Shown here in pieces: positions 1-10,910 of a stretch of DNA of 64,000 nucleotides. The stretch's first letter is position 1. Each line of letters starts with the position of its first letter. Position numbers and translations under genes: made by a program. Below the pieces are notes generated by a model. The model was given only the letters and a program-made list of their open reading frames with translations, was not told where the DNA came from and ran no database searches. This stretch comes from Aselliscus stoliczkanus (Eukaryota > Chordata > Mammalia > Chiroptera > Hipposideridae), in assembly GCA_033961575.1 (NCBI GenBank), contig CM066736.1, forward strand, positions 82,422,852 through 82,486,851, in the 5' to 3' direction.

Positions 1-39
1 TCCTTCCTTTTTATCATCAACACCCATCATCATCATTAT

Positions 40-235
40 TCCAGATAATGTTTATTGACTGAGAATGTTGTCAGGCACAGTGCCAATAGCTTTATGCATA
101 CTTACTAAATTATTCCTTTTATGACATTATGGGGTATATGTCTTCATTTTACAAATAAGGAGCCTGGATCACAGAGAAGTTAGCTGCCTAAGACTCACCC
201 ATCTATTCACTAGAAGAGCAGATATGAAATCCAGA
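40..235 (-). mobile_element. MIR SINE fragment
   Basis: Reads as the reverse complement of a mammal-wide interspersed repeat: a degenerate 'caggcacagtgccaatagc' stretch, then 'tacaaataaggagcctgga' and 'cagagaagttagctgccta'. These are the usual MIR landmarks in inverted order. Strongly diverged, so old and inactive. Confidence 0.7.
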
Positions 236-754
236 TAATCTGGCTCAGCGACCCACAGACATAACCACTAAAATAAATGACTTCGTAAAAAAGAGACCCA
301 AGCTGGATTTTCAGTAATGGGGGGTTCAACAAGTGGACAGTCTCAGACAGAAGGACAGGCAGGCAGAAGGAGCAGCATAGGCATGGGCAGGCTCGGGGTA
401 TGAAGCAACCTAGTCTTATCACGTGTCACATATAACACCTAGACAGTGTTTTACACATAGAGGGCTCTCAGTAAGTTGTTGAAGGAAGAAAATGATAATT
501 AAAGTTGTACATGCTCTATAACCTCCCATACACCAGTCTGTAACCCCATCCCCATTTCTGTCAACTATCATATCACGTTTCACCTCAACCAGGGAGCTTT
601 CTCAGACTACATTTGCAAACAGTGACACCCCCTCCCCCAAGCCCTGTAATAATAATTATCTGTAACTCTCATGTAGCATGTAATTATAAGGCATCTTGTA
701 TATTTGATATTTATGTACATATGCCATATGGACTCCCCAGGAAAAGGGTCCATA
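236..754. other. No gene seen; sparse old repeat
   Basis: No exon, RNA gene or young repeat is recognisable. About 425-485 resembles the 3' tail of an L2 or MIR copy (totals and increments wording typical of 'gctctcagtaagttgttgaa'). Confidence 0.4.
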
Positions 755-862
755 AGAAACAGTGTGATGGAGTGGAAGAGGCACCAATTTGGGATCAGAT
801 TGAGTTGCATTTGAATTACAATCTACCTCTGCTGCTCACCATCTGTATCACCCGGGAGCAAT
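755..862 (+). mobile_element. MIR SINE fragment, cut by L1
   Basis: The order 'gtggaagaggcaccaattt', 'gggatcagattgagt' and 'ctgctgctcaccatctg' follows the 5' half of MIR. Similarity stops where the L1-derived sequence begins near 865, so the L1 probably inserted into or next to it. Confidence 0.45.
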
Positions 863-1033
863 AATTTCCATTCTTTGTACCTGATATCTAATCTTTTTGG
901 CATTTCACATATAAATGATATGCAGTGTTTGTTTTTTCTCTGACTTACTTCACTTAGCATAATGCCCTCAAGGTCCATCCATGCTGTAGCAAATGGAAAA
1001 ATTTCCTTCATTTTTATGGCTAAATTATATTCC

Positions 1034-1034
<1 letters not shown>

Positions 1035-1078
<44 letters not shown>
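1035..1078. repeat. (AT)n microsatellite in L1
   Basis: About 22 uninterrupted AT dinucleotides. They sit where L1 ORF2 normally reads 'gtatatatacacaatgg', so the repeat expanded from a short seed inside the LINE. Confidence 0.95.
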
Positions 1079-1081
<3 letters not shown>

Positions 1082-1575
1082 ACATTTTCTTTACCCATTT
1101 GTCAGTGGACACTTAGGTTGCTCTCATGTCTTGGCTACTATTGTAAATAGTGTTGCAATGAGCATAGGATGCAGATATTTTTTTCAAGCTAGTGTTTTCC
1201 TTTGGATGAAAATTCTGAAGTGGAGTTGCTGGATCATATGGTAGTCCTATTTTTATTATTTTTAGGATCCTCCATTCTGTTTTCTGTAGTGGCTGTACCA
1301 ATGTCCATTCCCACCAATAGTGAATGAGGGTTGCCTTTTCTCCATACCGTCACCAACACTTATCTCTTGTCTTTTTGATAAGTTATTCTGACAGATGTGA
1401 AGTGATATCTCACTGTAGTTTTGATTTGCATTTCCCTGATGATTAGTGATGTTGAGCATCTTTTCCTGTACCTGCTGGCCATCTGTAGGTCTTCTTTGCA
1501 AAACTGTCTATTCAGGTCCTTTGTCCATTTTTGAATTGGATTGTTTGTGATTGAGTTGTATGACTTCTTCATGTA

Positions 1576-1789
1576 CAGAAGGTGCCAAAAAAAGTATACA
1601 CATCTTAACAAAGGAAAGAACTGTATTAAAATTATGCTGATTTTAATCACATCGAGCACCTCTTATAATTGCAGAACTTAAATGTGACTTGCATTCATTT
1701 TTCATTATCGATATATATTGACTATTACAATTGTAATACAGTTTTTTTCCTAGCTTAAAATGTGTATACATTTTTTGGGGCACCCTCTG
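1576..1789. mobile_element. Short Tc1/mariner-like inverted-repeat element (MITE)
   Basis: A 214-bp block interrupts the antisense L1. Its ends are inverted repeats of about 27-29 bp: the left begins CAGAAGGTGCC and runs to GTATACACA, and the reverse complement of the right begins CAGAGGGTGCC and runs to GTATACACA. The left flank is TA and the right flank TG, consistent with a decayed TA target duplication. There is no coding capacity. L1 sequence resumes directly on both sides ('gagttgtatgacttcttca' before, 'ttttggatatgaacctctt' after). Assignment to Tc1/mariner rests on the TA-like target and the end structure; I cannot name the family. Confidence 0.7.
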
Positions 1790-2450
1790 TGTTTTGGATA
1801 TGAACCTCTTATCAGATATATGATTTTCATGTATTTTTTTTTCCCATTCAGTAGGCTGCCTTTTCATTCTGTTCATTGATTTCTTTGTTGTGCAGAAGCT
1901 TTTTAGTTTGGCATAATCCTACTTGTTTATTTTTGTTTTTCTTGCCTTTGCTTTTAATGTGAAATCTGAAAAATCTTTGCCAAGACTGATGTCAAAGAAT
2001 TTACCACCCATATTTTCCCCTAGGACTCTTATGGATTTTGCTCTTCAATTCAAGCCTCTATTCCATTTCGAGTTAATTTCTGTATATGGCATAAGATAGT
2101 GGTCCAGTTCCATTGTTTTGCATGTGGCTGTCCAGTTTTCTCAACATTTTTTATTGAAGAGACTATCTTTCCCCATTTTGTATTCTTGGCTCCTTTGTCA
2201 TAAACTAAATAACCATATATGCATGGGTGTATTTCTGACCTTTGTATTTTGTGCCATTGATCTATGTGTCTATTTTTATGCCAGTGCCATACTGTTTGGA
2301 TTACTGTAACTTTGAAATATAGTTTGAAATCAGGAAGCATGATATCTCTAGCTTTGTTTATTTGTTTGTTTGTTTCTCTCAAGATTGCTTTGGCGATTGG
2401 GGGTTCTGCATTTTCATATCATATCTAATTCTAAGAATTAAATAATGTAA

Positions 2451-2884
2451 TATATGTGGTATCTTCAAGTCCCATGTGTAGCAAACAGCCCTCAGTGTGA
2501 CTTTGTCCCTCTTGTGCTTCTTGCTTCACTCACACATTTGCAAATGAGACCCTTAGTAAATATACTGTAAGGAAGGGTCATGACACTTGGGGAATAATGT
2601 AAAGCCATTTACTCCGATCAGAGACCACTGAGCATGTACTTAAACAAAAAGGGGTATTATGTCTCAGGATTCTATTCTCAGAAACTAAGAAACAACAAGG
2701 TGCTGTCCTGTAATAGAAATGTATAATAGTACCTGTAATAGCTGACAGCCCTCTGAACATAAGCCATAGGAAGAGGCTCTACACAGCTATACTTTGGTTT
2801 GAGCAGTGGTTTTTGTGAAGTACATTCTATTTTTGCCTTACCTAAATTGTAATTTGAAATGCTGCTTACATATTTGAAGTGAAT
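2451..2884. other. No feature recognised
   Basis: Moderately AT-rich single-copy-looking sequence. No exon signals, tRNA boxes or repeat family could be recognised. Confidence 0.4.
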
Positions 2885-2985
2885 TACACATTCCCTTACA
2901 CATTCACTCACTTGTTCATTCAGCGAATATTTGATTACCTTCTGTGTGCCAGGTACTCTAAACCAAGCTAGGGACAAAAAGGTAA
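2885..2985 (-). mobile_element. L2 LINE 3' end fragment
   Basis: 'ttcattcagcgaatatttga' followed by 'tgtgtgccaggtactctaa' is the reverse complement of the L2 3' terminus (tailed by TGAATGAA-type repeats in sense). Confidence 0.6.
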
Positions 2986-3004
2986 AGGGATAAGGACCCT
3001 AAGC

Positions 3005-3240
3005 AGTAGTGGAAAAGCTTTGTCTCTGAAATCAGGCAGCCTGGGTTCAAACCCTGACCAAGCCCTCACCCGTCTGGCAGCCCTGGGTACTTTGCCTGAG
3101 ACTTAGTTTCCTTATCTGTAGAATGGAGATACTGATGGTACTTGCTTAATATTTTTTCTTTATAGAGATTCAAAGAGGTGATCTAAATAAAACATTCACT
3201 GCTAGACTTGGTGCATATTGACCATTTAATAAATGCTTGA
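3005..3240 (+). mobile_element. MIR SINE, near full length
   Basis: MIR landmarks in order: 'cctgggttcaaaccctga', 'gagacttagtttccttatct', 'gtagaatggagatactga', and the end 'ccatttaataaatgcttga'. Diverged and inactive. Confidence 0.8.
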
Positions 3241-3499
3241 TTGTATGTAAATGTGCAAGATAGCACACCAACAGGTTGTTGTTGTTTTTCTTTAAAGCTA
3301 ATCATGTTTTTAAAAGAAAAACTCTAAGCCAAAAATGATCACTGATGATCAAAGAAATGTAAGGGTGTCTTTTGATTTGGCCCTTGAAGGCAACTGCAAT
3401 TTGTTCTCAGCTATCATTGTAGTCAGAAGTCTGTCTTAACATAGTATTTCTGGGATTCCAGAGGCCATTGCTTTGCAGAAGGTGTAGGTGGCAGATGGG

Positions 3500-3760
3500 C
3501 AGTAATGAGTGGGAACAGCTTCACAGGTGGCATTTTACCTGATAGGGAAAGACATTGATGGCACAGAAACAGGTAGAGAAGAGGAAGGACAAAGTTGTGG
3601 AAGTCAGGAAGTATCTGAGCTATTGGAAGCAGTTCAGATGTTCAAAGAATTCCAAGTGGCCAAAAGTGGCAGGAGTGTCATTTCTGGAGTCAACTAGAGA
3701 AGAGGAAGCTAGAAATATTGTAGTAATACTGAGGAAGGTCTTGAAGGCCATAAGTATTTG
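3500..3760 (-). mobile_element. L2 LINE fragment
   Basis: Purine-rich text ('gtagagaagaggaaggacaa', 'gagaagaggaagctagaaat') is typical of L2 3' regions read backwards. Boundaries are uncertain. Confidence 0.4.
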
Positions 3761-3764
3761 GTCT

Positions 3765-3863
3765 GGTTTATAGGTTCTCTCATTCCCATACCTCATCTTC
3801 CAGGTGGGAAAACTGGGGTTCAGAGAGAGAAGCTTGAGAAGCTGGCCATTTCTGTTATATACC
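3765..3863 (-). mobile_element. MIR SINE fragment
   Basis: 'gtgggaaaactggggttcag' followed by 'agagagaagcttgagaagct' is the reverse complement of the MIR central region. Confidence 0.55.
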
Positions 3864-3866
3864 ACT

Positions 3867-3927
3867 TAATAATAATAATAATAACAACAACAACAACAAC
3901 AACAACAGTAATAATAATATAAAAAAA
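3867..3927. repeat. (AAT)n/(AAC)n simple repeat
   Basis: AAT triplets change to AAC triplets and back to AAT over about 60 bp, ending in an A run. Confidence 0.95.
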
Positions 3928-3934
3928 GCACTCA

Positions 3935-4330
3935 ACATGTAGTGGCTTAAAATAGCACAATTGATTATTTTTTGAAATTTAGTTGGTTAAGCCAGCACTC
4001 TTCTGCCTCATTTTGTGCCATTCCACTGGGTGAGTGGAAGGTACAAAGTGGCTTTAGTCACACAGCTGGGGTCTTGTGCTGACCACCAGCTGAGAGCTCA
4101 GCTGGAGTGTCAATCATAGCCTAATTCTCCTCCATGTGAAGAACCATGGAGCAGTGAACCATGGAACAATATAAAATGACCACATGGCTGCATGGGCTTC
4201 TTCACAGCAACCCATCATGGCAGTCTCAGGGTAAAGCCAGACTTCTTACTGAATGACTATGAGTATACACCTGCAGAGTATAACAGTGGGAGTTGTGAAG
4301 CCTTCGTAAGATTTATTTCAGCAACTGGCA
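3935..4330. mobile_element. Ancient interspersed repeat, class uncertain
   Basis: 'catgtagtggcttaaaatag' and the later 'ccacatggctgcatgggctt' resemble a common old mammalian repeat ('cttagtggcttaaaacaac'). I cannot assign it to LTR or DNA class from memory. No coding capacity. Confidence 0.4.
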
Positions 4331-5230
4331 GAGTATCAGTTCCTCTATGTTCTGTTGGTTAAAGAAAAATAATGGTTAAATCAATCATTGGTTAAAATAT
4401 CTCATGTTCAATGCTTCCCAGGTTCAAGGTGACTACACAACAGCATCTATGCTGAGAGGCATGGTTTATTAGGGGTCATCAAAGTAACAGTCTCCCATAC
4501 TGAATAATTTTGAGTTTCTGTAAACTCGAAACCAGTAAGCATGCCACACTTCTGGAATTAGAACCCAAGCCTATGCATTGTCTTCTAAAAATGGCATGAT
4601 GGGGAAAATGCATGACCTCCCCATCACCATAGTGTTGAATAAAAGCAACTGTCACCCTGCAGCTGCTAGATAATCATACCCTTTATCCTAAGAGTCCAAG
4701 AATGCAACTGCAGTTATCTTTACAGAGAGCAACTCTCTGACCTTCATGGTTGGGTGAAGGAATGAAAAGCCCTTAGATAACTAAGGAAATTACCAGTGAC
4801 ATAAAATCCACTTTTGATGCCAACTGGCAAAAAATCATTAAAAACAGTTACCATCTTCTGGCCAATGTGTGAGAGGTATTCAATTCAGGACTAATGAACA
4901 TGACACTATTGATCTTCTAAGACCATGCTGGACTGATCAGTATCAAAGCCATAAATTATATTTATGAAGACATTCAAATAGCACTCAGTGATTACTTTTG
5001 CTCTTGAAAGCCAGGAGTAGCTGCAGAGACATCAGTTTTGCACAAGGTGATGGAACTATTCCTTCCACAGCTATCTGACCAAGACAGGAAGAGGGATAGT
5101 CATCGACAAGTCAGTCTCATTTAGTTGACTTGATAGTTTTTGCTATCTCCCTTCTTGAATGTTTCATCTCTTTAGAGAAGACAATGTGTGAAATAATTCT
5201 TCATTTAGCTTTCACCTTTTTTGTGGTAAT
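4331..5230. other. No gene seen
   Basis: About 900 bp without a recognisable repeat, RNA gene or convincing exon. Base composition is even and stops are frequent in all frames. Confidence 0.4.
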
Positions 5231-5246
5231 GTTGTTGTTGTTGTTG

Positions 5247-5278
<32 letters not shown>
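5231..5278. repeat. (GTT)n then (GT)n microsatellite
   Basis: About six GTT triplets pass directly into about 14 GT dinucleotides. Likely length-polymorphic. Confidence 0.95.
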
Positions 5279-5280
<2 letters not shown>

Positions 5281-5434
5281 AATTTGTCCATTTAGCAAAC
5301 CAGAAAGGATCCCTACGAAGATGTATTTGAGAACAGGAAATGAAGCCATGAAGCCATTAACTAAAGGAGTCACATGTATTCAAAAAAGGAAATGCTAGTA
5401 AAATATCTATGACAGAATAGATAGTCCCTTAGAA

Positions 5435-5515
5435 AGCAGGCCAAATTCCCATTTTTCTGGTAAGGAAACTGAGTCCTACTTGTGAAATAAGTTGCTCGAG
5501 GTCTGGTACCTGGTT
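5435..5515 (-). mobile_element. MIR SINE fragment
   Basis: 'tctggtaaggaaactgagtc' and 'gtgaaataagttgctcgagg' match the inverted MIR core. Confidence 0.55.
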
Positions 5516-5604
5516 ACCCTGTTTTTATGAGCCAAGCTCCCCCAAGCAGCACATTGCCTACTCTCCTAGTAATTTGTCATTGTAAGAGATTGAAAGCTAA
5601 GGGT

Positions 5605-5745
5605 GTGTGAGAGGAAAAGTAAGGATCTGCCCGTCAGACTCTAGGTTTAAAGCCTGACACTGAATCACTTGGATAAAGCACTTGACTTCTCTGGGCCTTA
5701 GATTCCGCATTCCTAAAATATTATTTAAACTAAATGAATGCTAAG
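5605..5745 (+). mobile_element. MIR SINE fragment
   Basis: 'gactctaggtttaaagcctg', 'cacttggataaagcacttga' and 'tctctgggccttagattcc' follow sense MIR order. Confidence 0.65.
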
Positions 5746-5749
5746 GTCC

Positions 5750-6290
5750 TGTTCATCTTACACTTCTGATTGCATTTCCTGACTAGCTCTGAGGAGGCAT
5801 GGGTCTGTGGAGGCTGGCTAGGAACATTACACTTTAAAAGGCATGAAAAAAAAAAAATCAGCTCCCAATTTACCTTCAGAGAAGATTCTTATCCCCCAAA
5901 GGAATGGCTTTGCTGCAGCTGCAGAGGTCAGCAGCTGTGGGAGGCTAATTTAGGTTGTCCCTGGCTCATTGGCAATCATGAGGCTTGATATGCATTTGAA
6001 ACAAACTAAACACTCCTAATCACCTCGAAAAAGGGATAACTCATTATAACTGCACGCTAAGGAACTTCTGTGACATTTATTCCGCATTTGTGTACAAATA
6101 GATTACATTATTTCACTAAATCAGTTTGGGCAGCTGGAAGATGCCCATGTACTCACTGATCCCGGTGGAAAATTGAACAGTGATTAAAAGAGAATACCTC
6201 CTTAATTCCAGATGTCATATACATTCCACAAGGAGGAGGTTTTGTAAAACCCTGTGATTATCGCCTGACTGGAACCAAGCATCCCTGTTA
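5750..6290. other. Possible conserved non-coding block
   Basis: A repeat-free stretch between MIR-rich sequences. It holds two CAGCTG E-boxes (5916-5921, 5932-5937), a TGGCAATCATG site near 5970, TATGCATTTGAAA near 5989, and several TAAT/ATTA cores. Lack of transposon debris plus motif density is the only evidence; conservation cannot be tested here. Not coding: the longest open stretch here (about 70 codons) resembles no protein I know. Confidence 0.25.
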
Positions 6291-6865
6291 ATGGCACAGC
6301 AGAATTGGGAGGTAAGGAGAATAGTTACAAAAGCCAGAGGAGCCCATTCCTGTGGCCATCTGGGACACATCTGTTCTGGGTTCTCTCTCCCACCTTCATT
6401 TAGGAAACATGGTACCCTACACTCTCTCCCTGAAGTGCCTGAGATGATGGGAGTTGAGAACCAGAACCCTCTGTTTGAGGATTTGGTTCCTTAATTTCAC
6501 CATCTTGAATGGCAGGAAGCACATGGTTTCAAAGTGTGAGCTTTCAAATGGGAATAGGGCCACAAGGAACAACCTCACATTTGAGACTCATCTTGGTTCT
6601 ACCAGCCTTGGATACATTAGTGTTGATTTGCCTTTTCCTTTCTTCCCTAAAGAGGGAGTTGAATGGATTACTCTTGAAACATCTCTGTCCCCGTGGTCTA
6701 TAGAGAACTCATTTCTGACACAAACAACGAATGCATTAGGCTTGATGGGCCCTGTGAAAGCAGCTTGAAGACTAACATGGAGAAACTCAAACTTGTTAAA
6801 TCACTATTATGAGCTACATTGTGTTAGACAGGTTACATAACCTCAGTTTATTATCATAACTGGCT
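6291..6865. other. No gene seen
   Basis: Overlapping open stretches of 64-104 codons occur at 6291-6768, but they resemble no protein I know and lack exon context. About 6785-6860 may be a worn MIR piece ('agacaggttacataacctca'). Confidence 0.35.
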
Positions 6866-7020
6866 GCAGGGCTAGCTCCATAAGCATCATGACTTGTGCA
6901 GCCACACAGGGCCCACACTCAGAAGGACAGTATTCTGTGGTCACCATCAAGAAATTCTTAATAATTTTCTAACAAAGCGCTCCCCATTTTTACTTTGCAC
7001 TGGGCCCTCCAAAGTATAGC
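6866..7020. mobile_element. Ancient interspersed repeat, class uncertain
   Basis: 'aagaaattcttaataatttt' followed by 'actttgcactgggccctcc' recalls a widespread old mammalian repeat with the same wording. Family not assigned. Confidence 0.4.
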
Positions 7021-7740
7021 TGGTCCTAATGTGCTCAATAGCTATTATTATTTGCATGTGCACATGTTTAACAGATTTTAAAAAAAAATAGAAAAAAGTC
7101 AGCTGACTCTCAAACTTTGGTCTTCCAGACTCCAAATTGGATGCTTTTTTTTTTTCTTTTTCTGAAAAAATAGAACTTTACAAAATGCATGGCATGATCT
7201 CAAAAGACTTACTAATCATTTACCTTAAAACATTCCACCCTAGCCAAGGGAGCAGGGGTAAGGTGGGAAGTGATAAAATATTGATAATAGAAACAATAAT
7301 AATAACAACAATAATACAATTGCTGCAGGCTTCTTGCATATCTTTTTTTCACATGTATACATGTAGATGTGTGTAAGTTGTACAAATATACATGAGGAAA
7401 TAGCTGGTTATATCTGAGCCTTGGTAAACCATAAATCAAATCAAATAAAATTTTATTATTTCAAAGTACAAAGCCATTTCTGTCATATATTTAAGTAAGC
7501 TAATATGACCTGTGTTGAATCACATAGTTCTCCAAGGGAAAAAACATTCCAGATACTAAATAAGTCATGCTTAAACATTAACTATTAGACTTGAGGCCAT
7601 TTTTAAATAACTGTTTCTTTTTCTCTTGGAGAAATATGTCAACCATTTAGAATTCATACACTTTGGGCTGTGTTCAAGCTTTTAGGGTTGAAACTCAAAT
7701 TTTTAAAACTACATAAATAATTAGTATACGCCCATGAAGC
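7021..7740. other. No gene seen; AT-rich
   Basis: AT-rich, with short A and T runs and an (AAT)/(AAC) patch near 7288-7318. No recognisable functional feature. Confidence 0.4.
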
Positions 7741-8115
7741 AAATATATATTGAGCACCTACTATGGGCACTTCATTCACCCAGAGAACACAGATGTTAAT
7801 GCATTAATTCATCAAATATATTTTAAGTGCTAGCATGGGTAGGCACCATGTTAGGCATTAGTGATAGTGAAAAGGTAGATATTTTCTCCAGCACTTTAAA
7901 ATTTTATAGTCTAGCAGGAAATATATATATATATTTTAATAATATAAGTGAAAAAGTGTGTGACGTATGACATGAAAGATCAATGGAAGTCCCTGGAAAG
8001 TTCATAACCAAGTGGGGAGACAGATGCACAAACGGTATTAAAATAGCAAAGCGTTAAGTTAAGGAACAAGCATCAAGGTCGGAATCTAGAGAAAGGGGCC
8101 TTTGACCCAGAGTGG
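7741..8115 (-). mobile_element. L2 LINE 3' region
   Basis: 'ttgagcacctactatgggc', then 'gtaggcaccatgttaggcat', 'tttatagtctagcaggaaat' and 'caagtggggagacagatgca' form the usual order of L2 3' sequence read backwards. A short (TA)n sits at about 7921-7936. Old and non-coding. Confidence 0.65.
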
Positions 8116-8159
8116 TGGGCGGGGCTCCAGGGGGCTGCTAGAGGTCCTCAAAAGAGGCA

Positions 8160-8320
8160 TCCTTGGAGTCCAGCACGTGGGAATCCCAGCTTTGCCATGG
8201 TATTGGATCTCGCTCCCTTGTCAGTAAAATGGGCATTGGAAAAGAAGGAAATTGGTCTCTTGGACCTGTGGGTTTCCTGTCAGCTCTGAGAAGTCTGGGA
8301 TTGAGTGATTCTAAGAGGTG
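8160..8320 (+). mobile_element. Possible MIR fragment
   Basis: 'gggaatcccagctttgcca' and 'gtcagtaaaatgggcattgg' resemble the MIR core, but intervening landmarks are eroded. Confidence 0.45.
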
Positions 8321-8404
8321 ATCTAGAATAAGATTGCGAGAAGATGAAAGGGATGTCTGGCTAAGGGGAGAAAGTCAGAAAAAGCCTGGTGTTAGAGGAA
8401 GGTT

Positions 8405-8550
8405 TGCCACATTTTAACAGCAGCAGTCATGGTAACAATAATAATAGCAGCATTTTCTAAATGTAATGGCACACACTGCATTCAGTATTTTACATGCATT
8501 ATTTCTAATTCTCACTGCAACACTATCATGTCTTAATTAACTAATCTCAT
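8405..8550 (-). mobile_element. MIR SINE fragment
   Basis: 'tattttacatgcattatttc' followed by 'taattctcactgcaacacta' is the inverted 3' half of MIR. Confidence 0.6.
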
Positions 8551-8559
8551 TGCAGCTAA

Positions 8560-8860
8560 TGTACAGCTATTCAGTGTCTTTTACTCTGCGGCTTTTTCCT
8601 GGCTGCTTCCCCAGGTCTGATCTTCATCCACACTTGCCAAGGCAGCTGTCTCAGCCTTGTAACTTCTGGACACTCCGCCTCCAACCCACTTGCCATATTG
8701 TAGCCAAAAGTGCTTTACTAAGAAAAGGGCCTGACCATTTCCCTGCCTTACAACCAAAGGGGGCTCTCACTGTACCCGGGATATGGGTCAAACACTTTAC
8801 CTGGCACTCAACATTATCCATAGCCTGGTCCCAACCCACCTCATGGCTTAACCCAACACA
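8560..8860 (+). mobile_element. L2 LINE 3' region
   Basis: Sense L2 wording: 'ggcagctgtctcagccttgt', 'gggcctgaccatttccctgc', 'tccatagcctggtcccaacc'. The open frames over it are incidental. Confidence 0.55.
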
Positions 8861-8869
8861 ACTTACTGT

Positions 8870-9005
8870 GTGATGGAAGGGGAGTAATATGTAAAATCGG
8901 TCATGGGTTCAAATCCTGGGTCTTAGGCAATGGAGCAACCTTGGGAAAGTTAATTAACTGATCTGAACTTCAGTTTCTTCATCTTTAAGAACAGATAAAA
9001 TGAGA
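8870..9005 (+). mobile_element. MIR SINE fragment
   Basis: 'catgggttcaaatcctgggt', 'aaccttgggaaagttaatta' and 'cagtttcttcatctttaag' follow MIR order. Confidence 0.75.
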
Positions 9006-9289
9006 GAATAAGAGAGGTAGATGCTCGTCTCTAAGAATTTGGGCATGTGGCGGGGGAAAGGCAAAGAGGAAACACAGTCACTAAAGTAGAACTGTGTCAT
9101 GACAAAGTCTCTGGAGGCTAGATTTTGGAGGGTTTTCCTGGAAGCCTGAACTAGCCTGTGCCTCGGGAAAAATATTCTAAAGAATAAAGAGAAAAGGCCC
9201 ACCCTGTCTCAGGTACAGTGGGTACCTGGCTGGTCTCACCAACGCAATACATTGAATTATAGCATTTTTCTCATTCTGTACTGTAAATT

Positions 9290-9480
9290 CCTTAAAAGGA
9301 GAAAACAAATTTTGTTCGCCACACTGAGCATCTCTTTGCTCCCCTGTAACAGAGGAATAATAATAATAGTTACCTCACAGAGCTACTGTGATAGTTAAAT
9401 GACATAATCCATATGGATGCGGAGAAAGTGCCTGCCCAGTCCTTGCTAACAGCTCCATAAATGTGCCTGAGACATTGACA
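9290..9480 (+). mobile_element. MIR SINE 3' half
   Basis: 'aataataatagttacctcac', 'tgtgatagttaaatgacata' and 'aacagctccataaatgtgc' are the 3' half of MIR in sense. Confidence 0.6.
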
Positions 9481-9955
9481 TTTGCAGTGTGCATAGCCTG
9501 AAGCCATTACCCACTCCCAGTGGTTGCTTAAGCATGGGCGAAACACGGTCAAAATGGTACAAGGGCACAGATTCATTAGCTATGGTGATGTTAAATGGCT
9601 TCACGAAATTGGACTCAGATTTCCCTCTGTTTTTATTTATGACTACAAGCAAAAATTGGCAGTGCTTACACTGGTGAGAAAACAATAGAACTGTGACTAA
9701 ATGTTTCATAATGGATAAGGCTTGTCCCTTGTGCAGAGGCTGTTCTATGCCATTGCTGACAGTTAAGTGTCATTTTCTCCAAGGTGTTGAAGCTTTACGT
9801 TGGGATGCGGGGGTGATGCGTATGGTGGGTCCTGGGAGACACAGGGTACCCCATCACGTTCCCTCCTCTTCCTACGTGATCGTGTGCTTACATGTTCAGA
9901 AAACTCCTTTTCACTTGAGGGGGATGAAGGTAATTACAGTGCAAACAGTTTGACT
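9481..9955. other. No gene seen
   Basis: Single-copy-looking sequence with several short open stretches on both strands (60-87 codons). None resembles a known protein. Confidence 0.4.
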
Positions 9956-9959
9956 TAGG

Positions 9960-10140
9960 AACCCTATTGAACTGGTTCCCTATCCAGGTTTGCTTCCTAC
10001 TTGCTGTACAACTCAAGGCAATTTAACCTTTCTGTGCCTCAGTTTTTCGCCTGTAAGATAAGAATACCTAAACATGCAGGTATTATATAGATTTGAGTTG
10101 GCAAAGCCTAAAATGTGCCTTTCATGAAACATGGTAGATG
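9960..10140 (+). mobile_element. MIR SINE
   Basis: 'aggcaatttaacctttctg', 'tgcctcagtttttcgcctgt', 'aagataagaatacctaaac' match MIR in sense. Confidence 0.7.
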
Positions 10141-10815
10141 TTCAGCAATTCATCAATGGTAGCCAAAAAAAAAAAAAAACTTAACCTACTATTGAAACTC
10201 TCTCAGCAGCCCAACAGTGCCTCCAGAATTATAACCCCACCCTTGGTGTTGTTGGTGAATCTATGTGGGGACAGGTTGAGTGGGCCTTGTATTCTAGATT
10301 CTGGTGGCGCCTTCTTTACCTGACCAGCACACACAGTTTTTTGTGTTTTTTTTTTTTTTTTTAACAAAATACAGTGTTGGTTTAACAGGTTCATTCTTGC
10401 ATCCAAAGTATCATTATGATTTCATCACCACTCTAATTTGGTTCAGCTCAAACAACAGCTGTTTGCTTAGCAGATCAGCCCCTTCCACAGATATTAGTCT
10501 AAATGAGTTCTATTGTACTCATTGTCATCCACGTCCCACCAAGCAACTGCCTAAATAAGCCTTTTCTCAATATGGAGCAAGCCTTTCAATTGAGGGGAGA
10601 AAAGAATCTATGTTTTGTAATCTCCCCCAAGACATTTTTCTTTATGTTAAAAAAAAGGAACTCTTCAAAAAGAAAAGCAGCCTCACTGTTGTTATGTTGC
10701 ACTGTTTAGCATCCTAAGACCAGAGGGGCTAGCCATGGGTTCTGCAGTGCTATTACCTGGTAATGCCCTGGGCAGAAGTGGCATCCACTGAGTTCAACTC
10801 ACTAAGCATGTGTTG
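10141..10815. other. No gene seen; A and T runs
   Basis: Contains an A run near 10164-10179 and a T run near 10344-10362 with no SINE body attached that I can recognise. Otherwise unique-looking sequence. Confidence 0.4.
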
Positions 10816-10910
10816 AATACATATTTAGTTCCAGGTTTCAGGCAGAAAAGATGGCTGACACCAACCATGCCTCTGAGGGGCTTTTGTTCTCTTAGAGATG
10901 AATGTATCAG
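10816..10910 (-). mobile_element. L2 LINE 3' end fragment
   Basis: 'gttgaatacatatttagttc' followed by 'ctctgaggggcttttgttct' resembles inverted L2 ('gagcacctactatgtgcca ... caaggagctcacag'). Confidence 0.4.

Larger units (their letters stand above)
865..2450 (-). mobile_element. L1 LINE, ORF2 C-terminal part, decayed
   Basis: The minus strand encodes broken pieces of the L1 ORF2 C-terminus, including MEYNLAIKMKEI and WMDLEGIMLSEVSQ at about 980-1060. Upstream pieces continue to about 2450. The frame is broken by stops, so no functional endonuclease/reverse transcriptase remains. It is interrupted by an (AT)n expansion and by a small inverted-repeat DNA element at 1576-1789. The usual 3' UTR and poly-A are not seen, so the copy is truncated at that end too. 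Confidence 0.85.
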
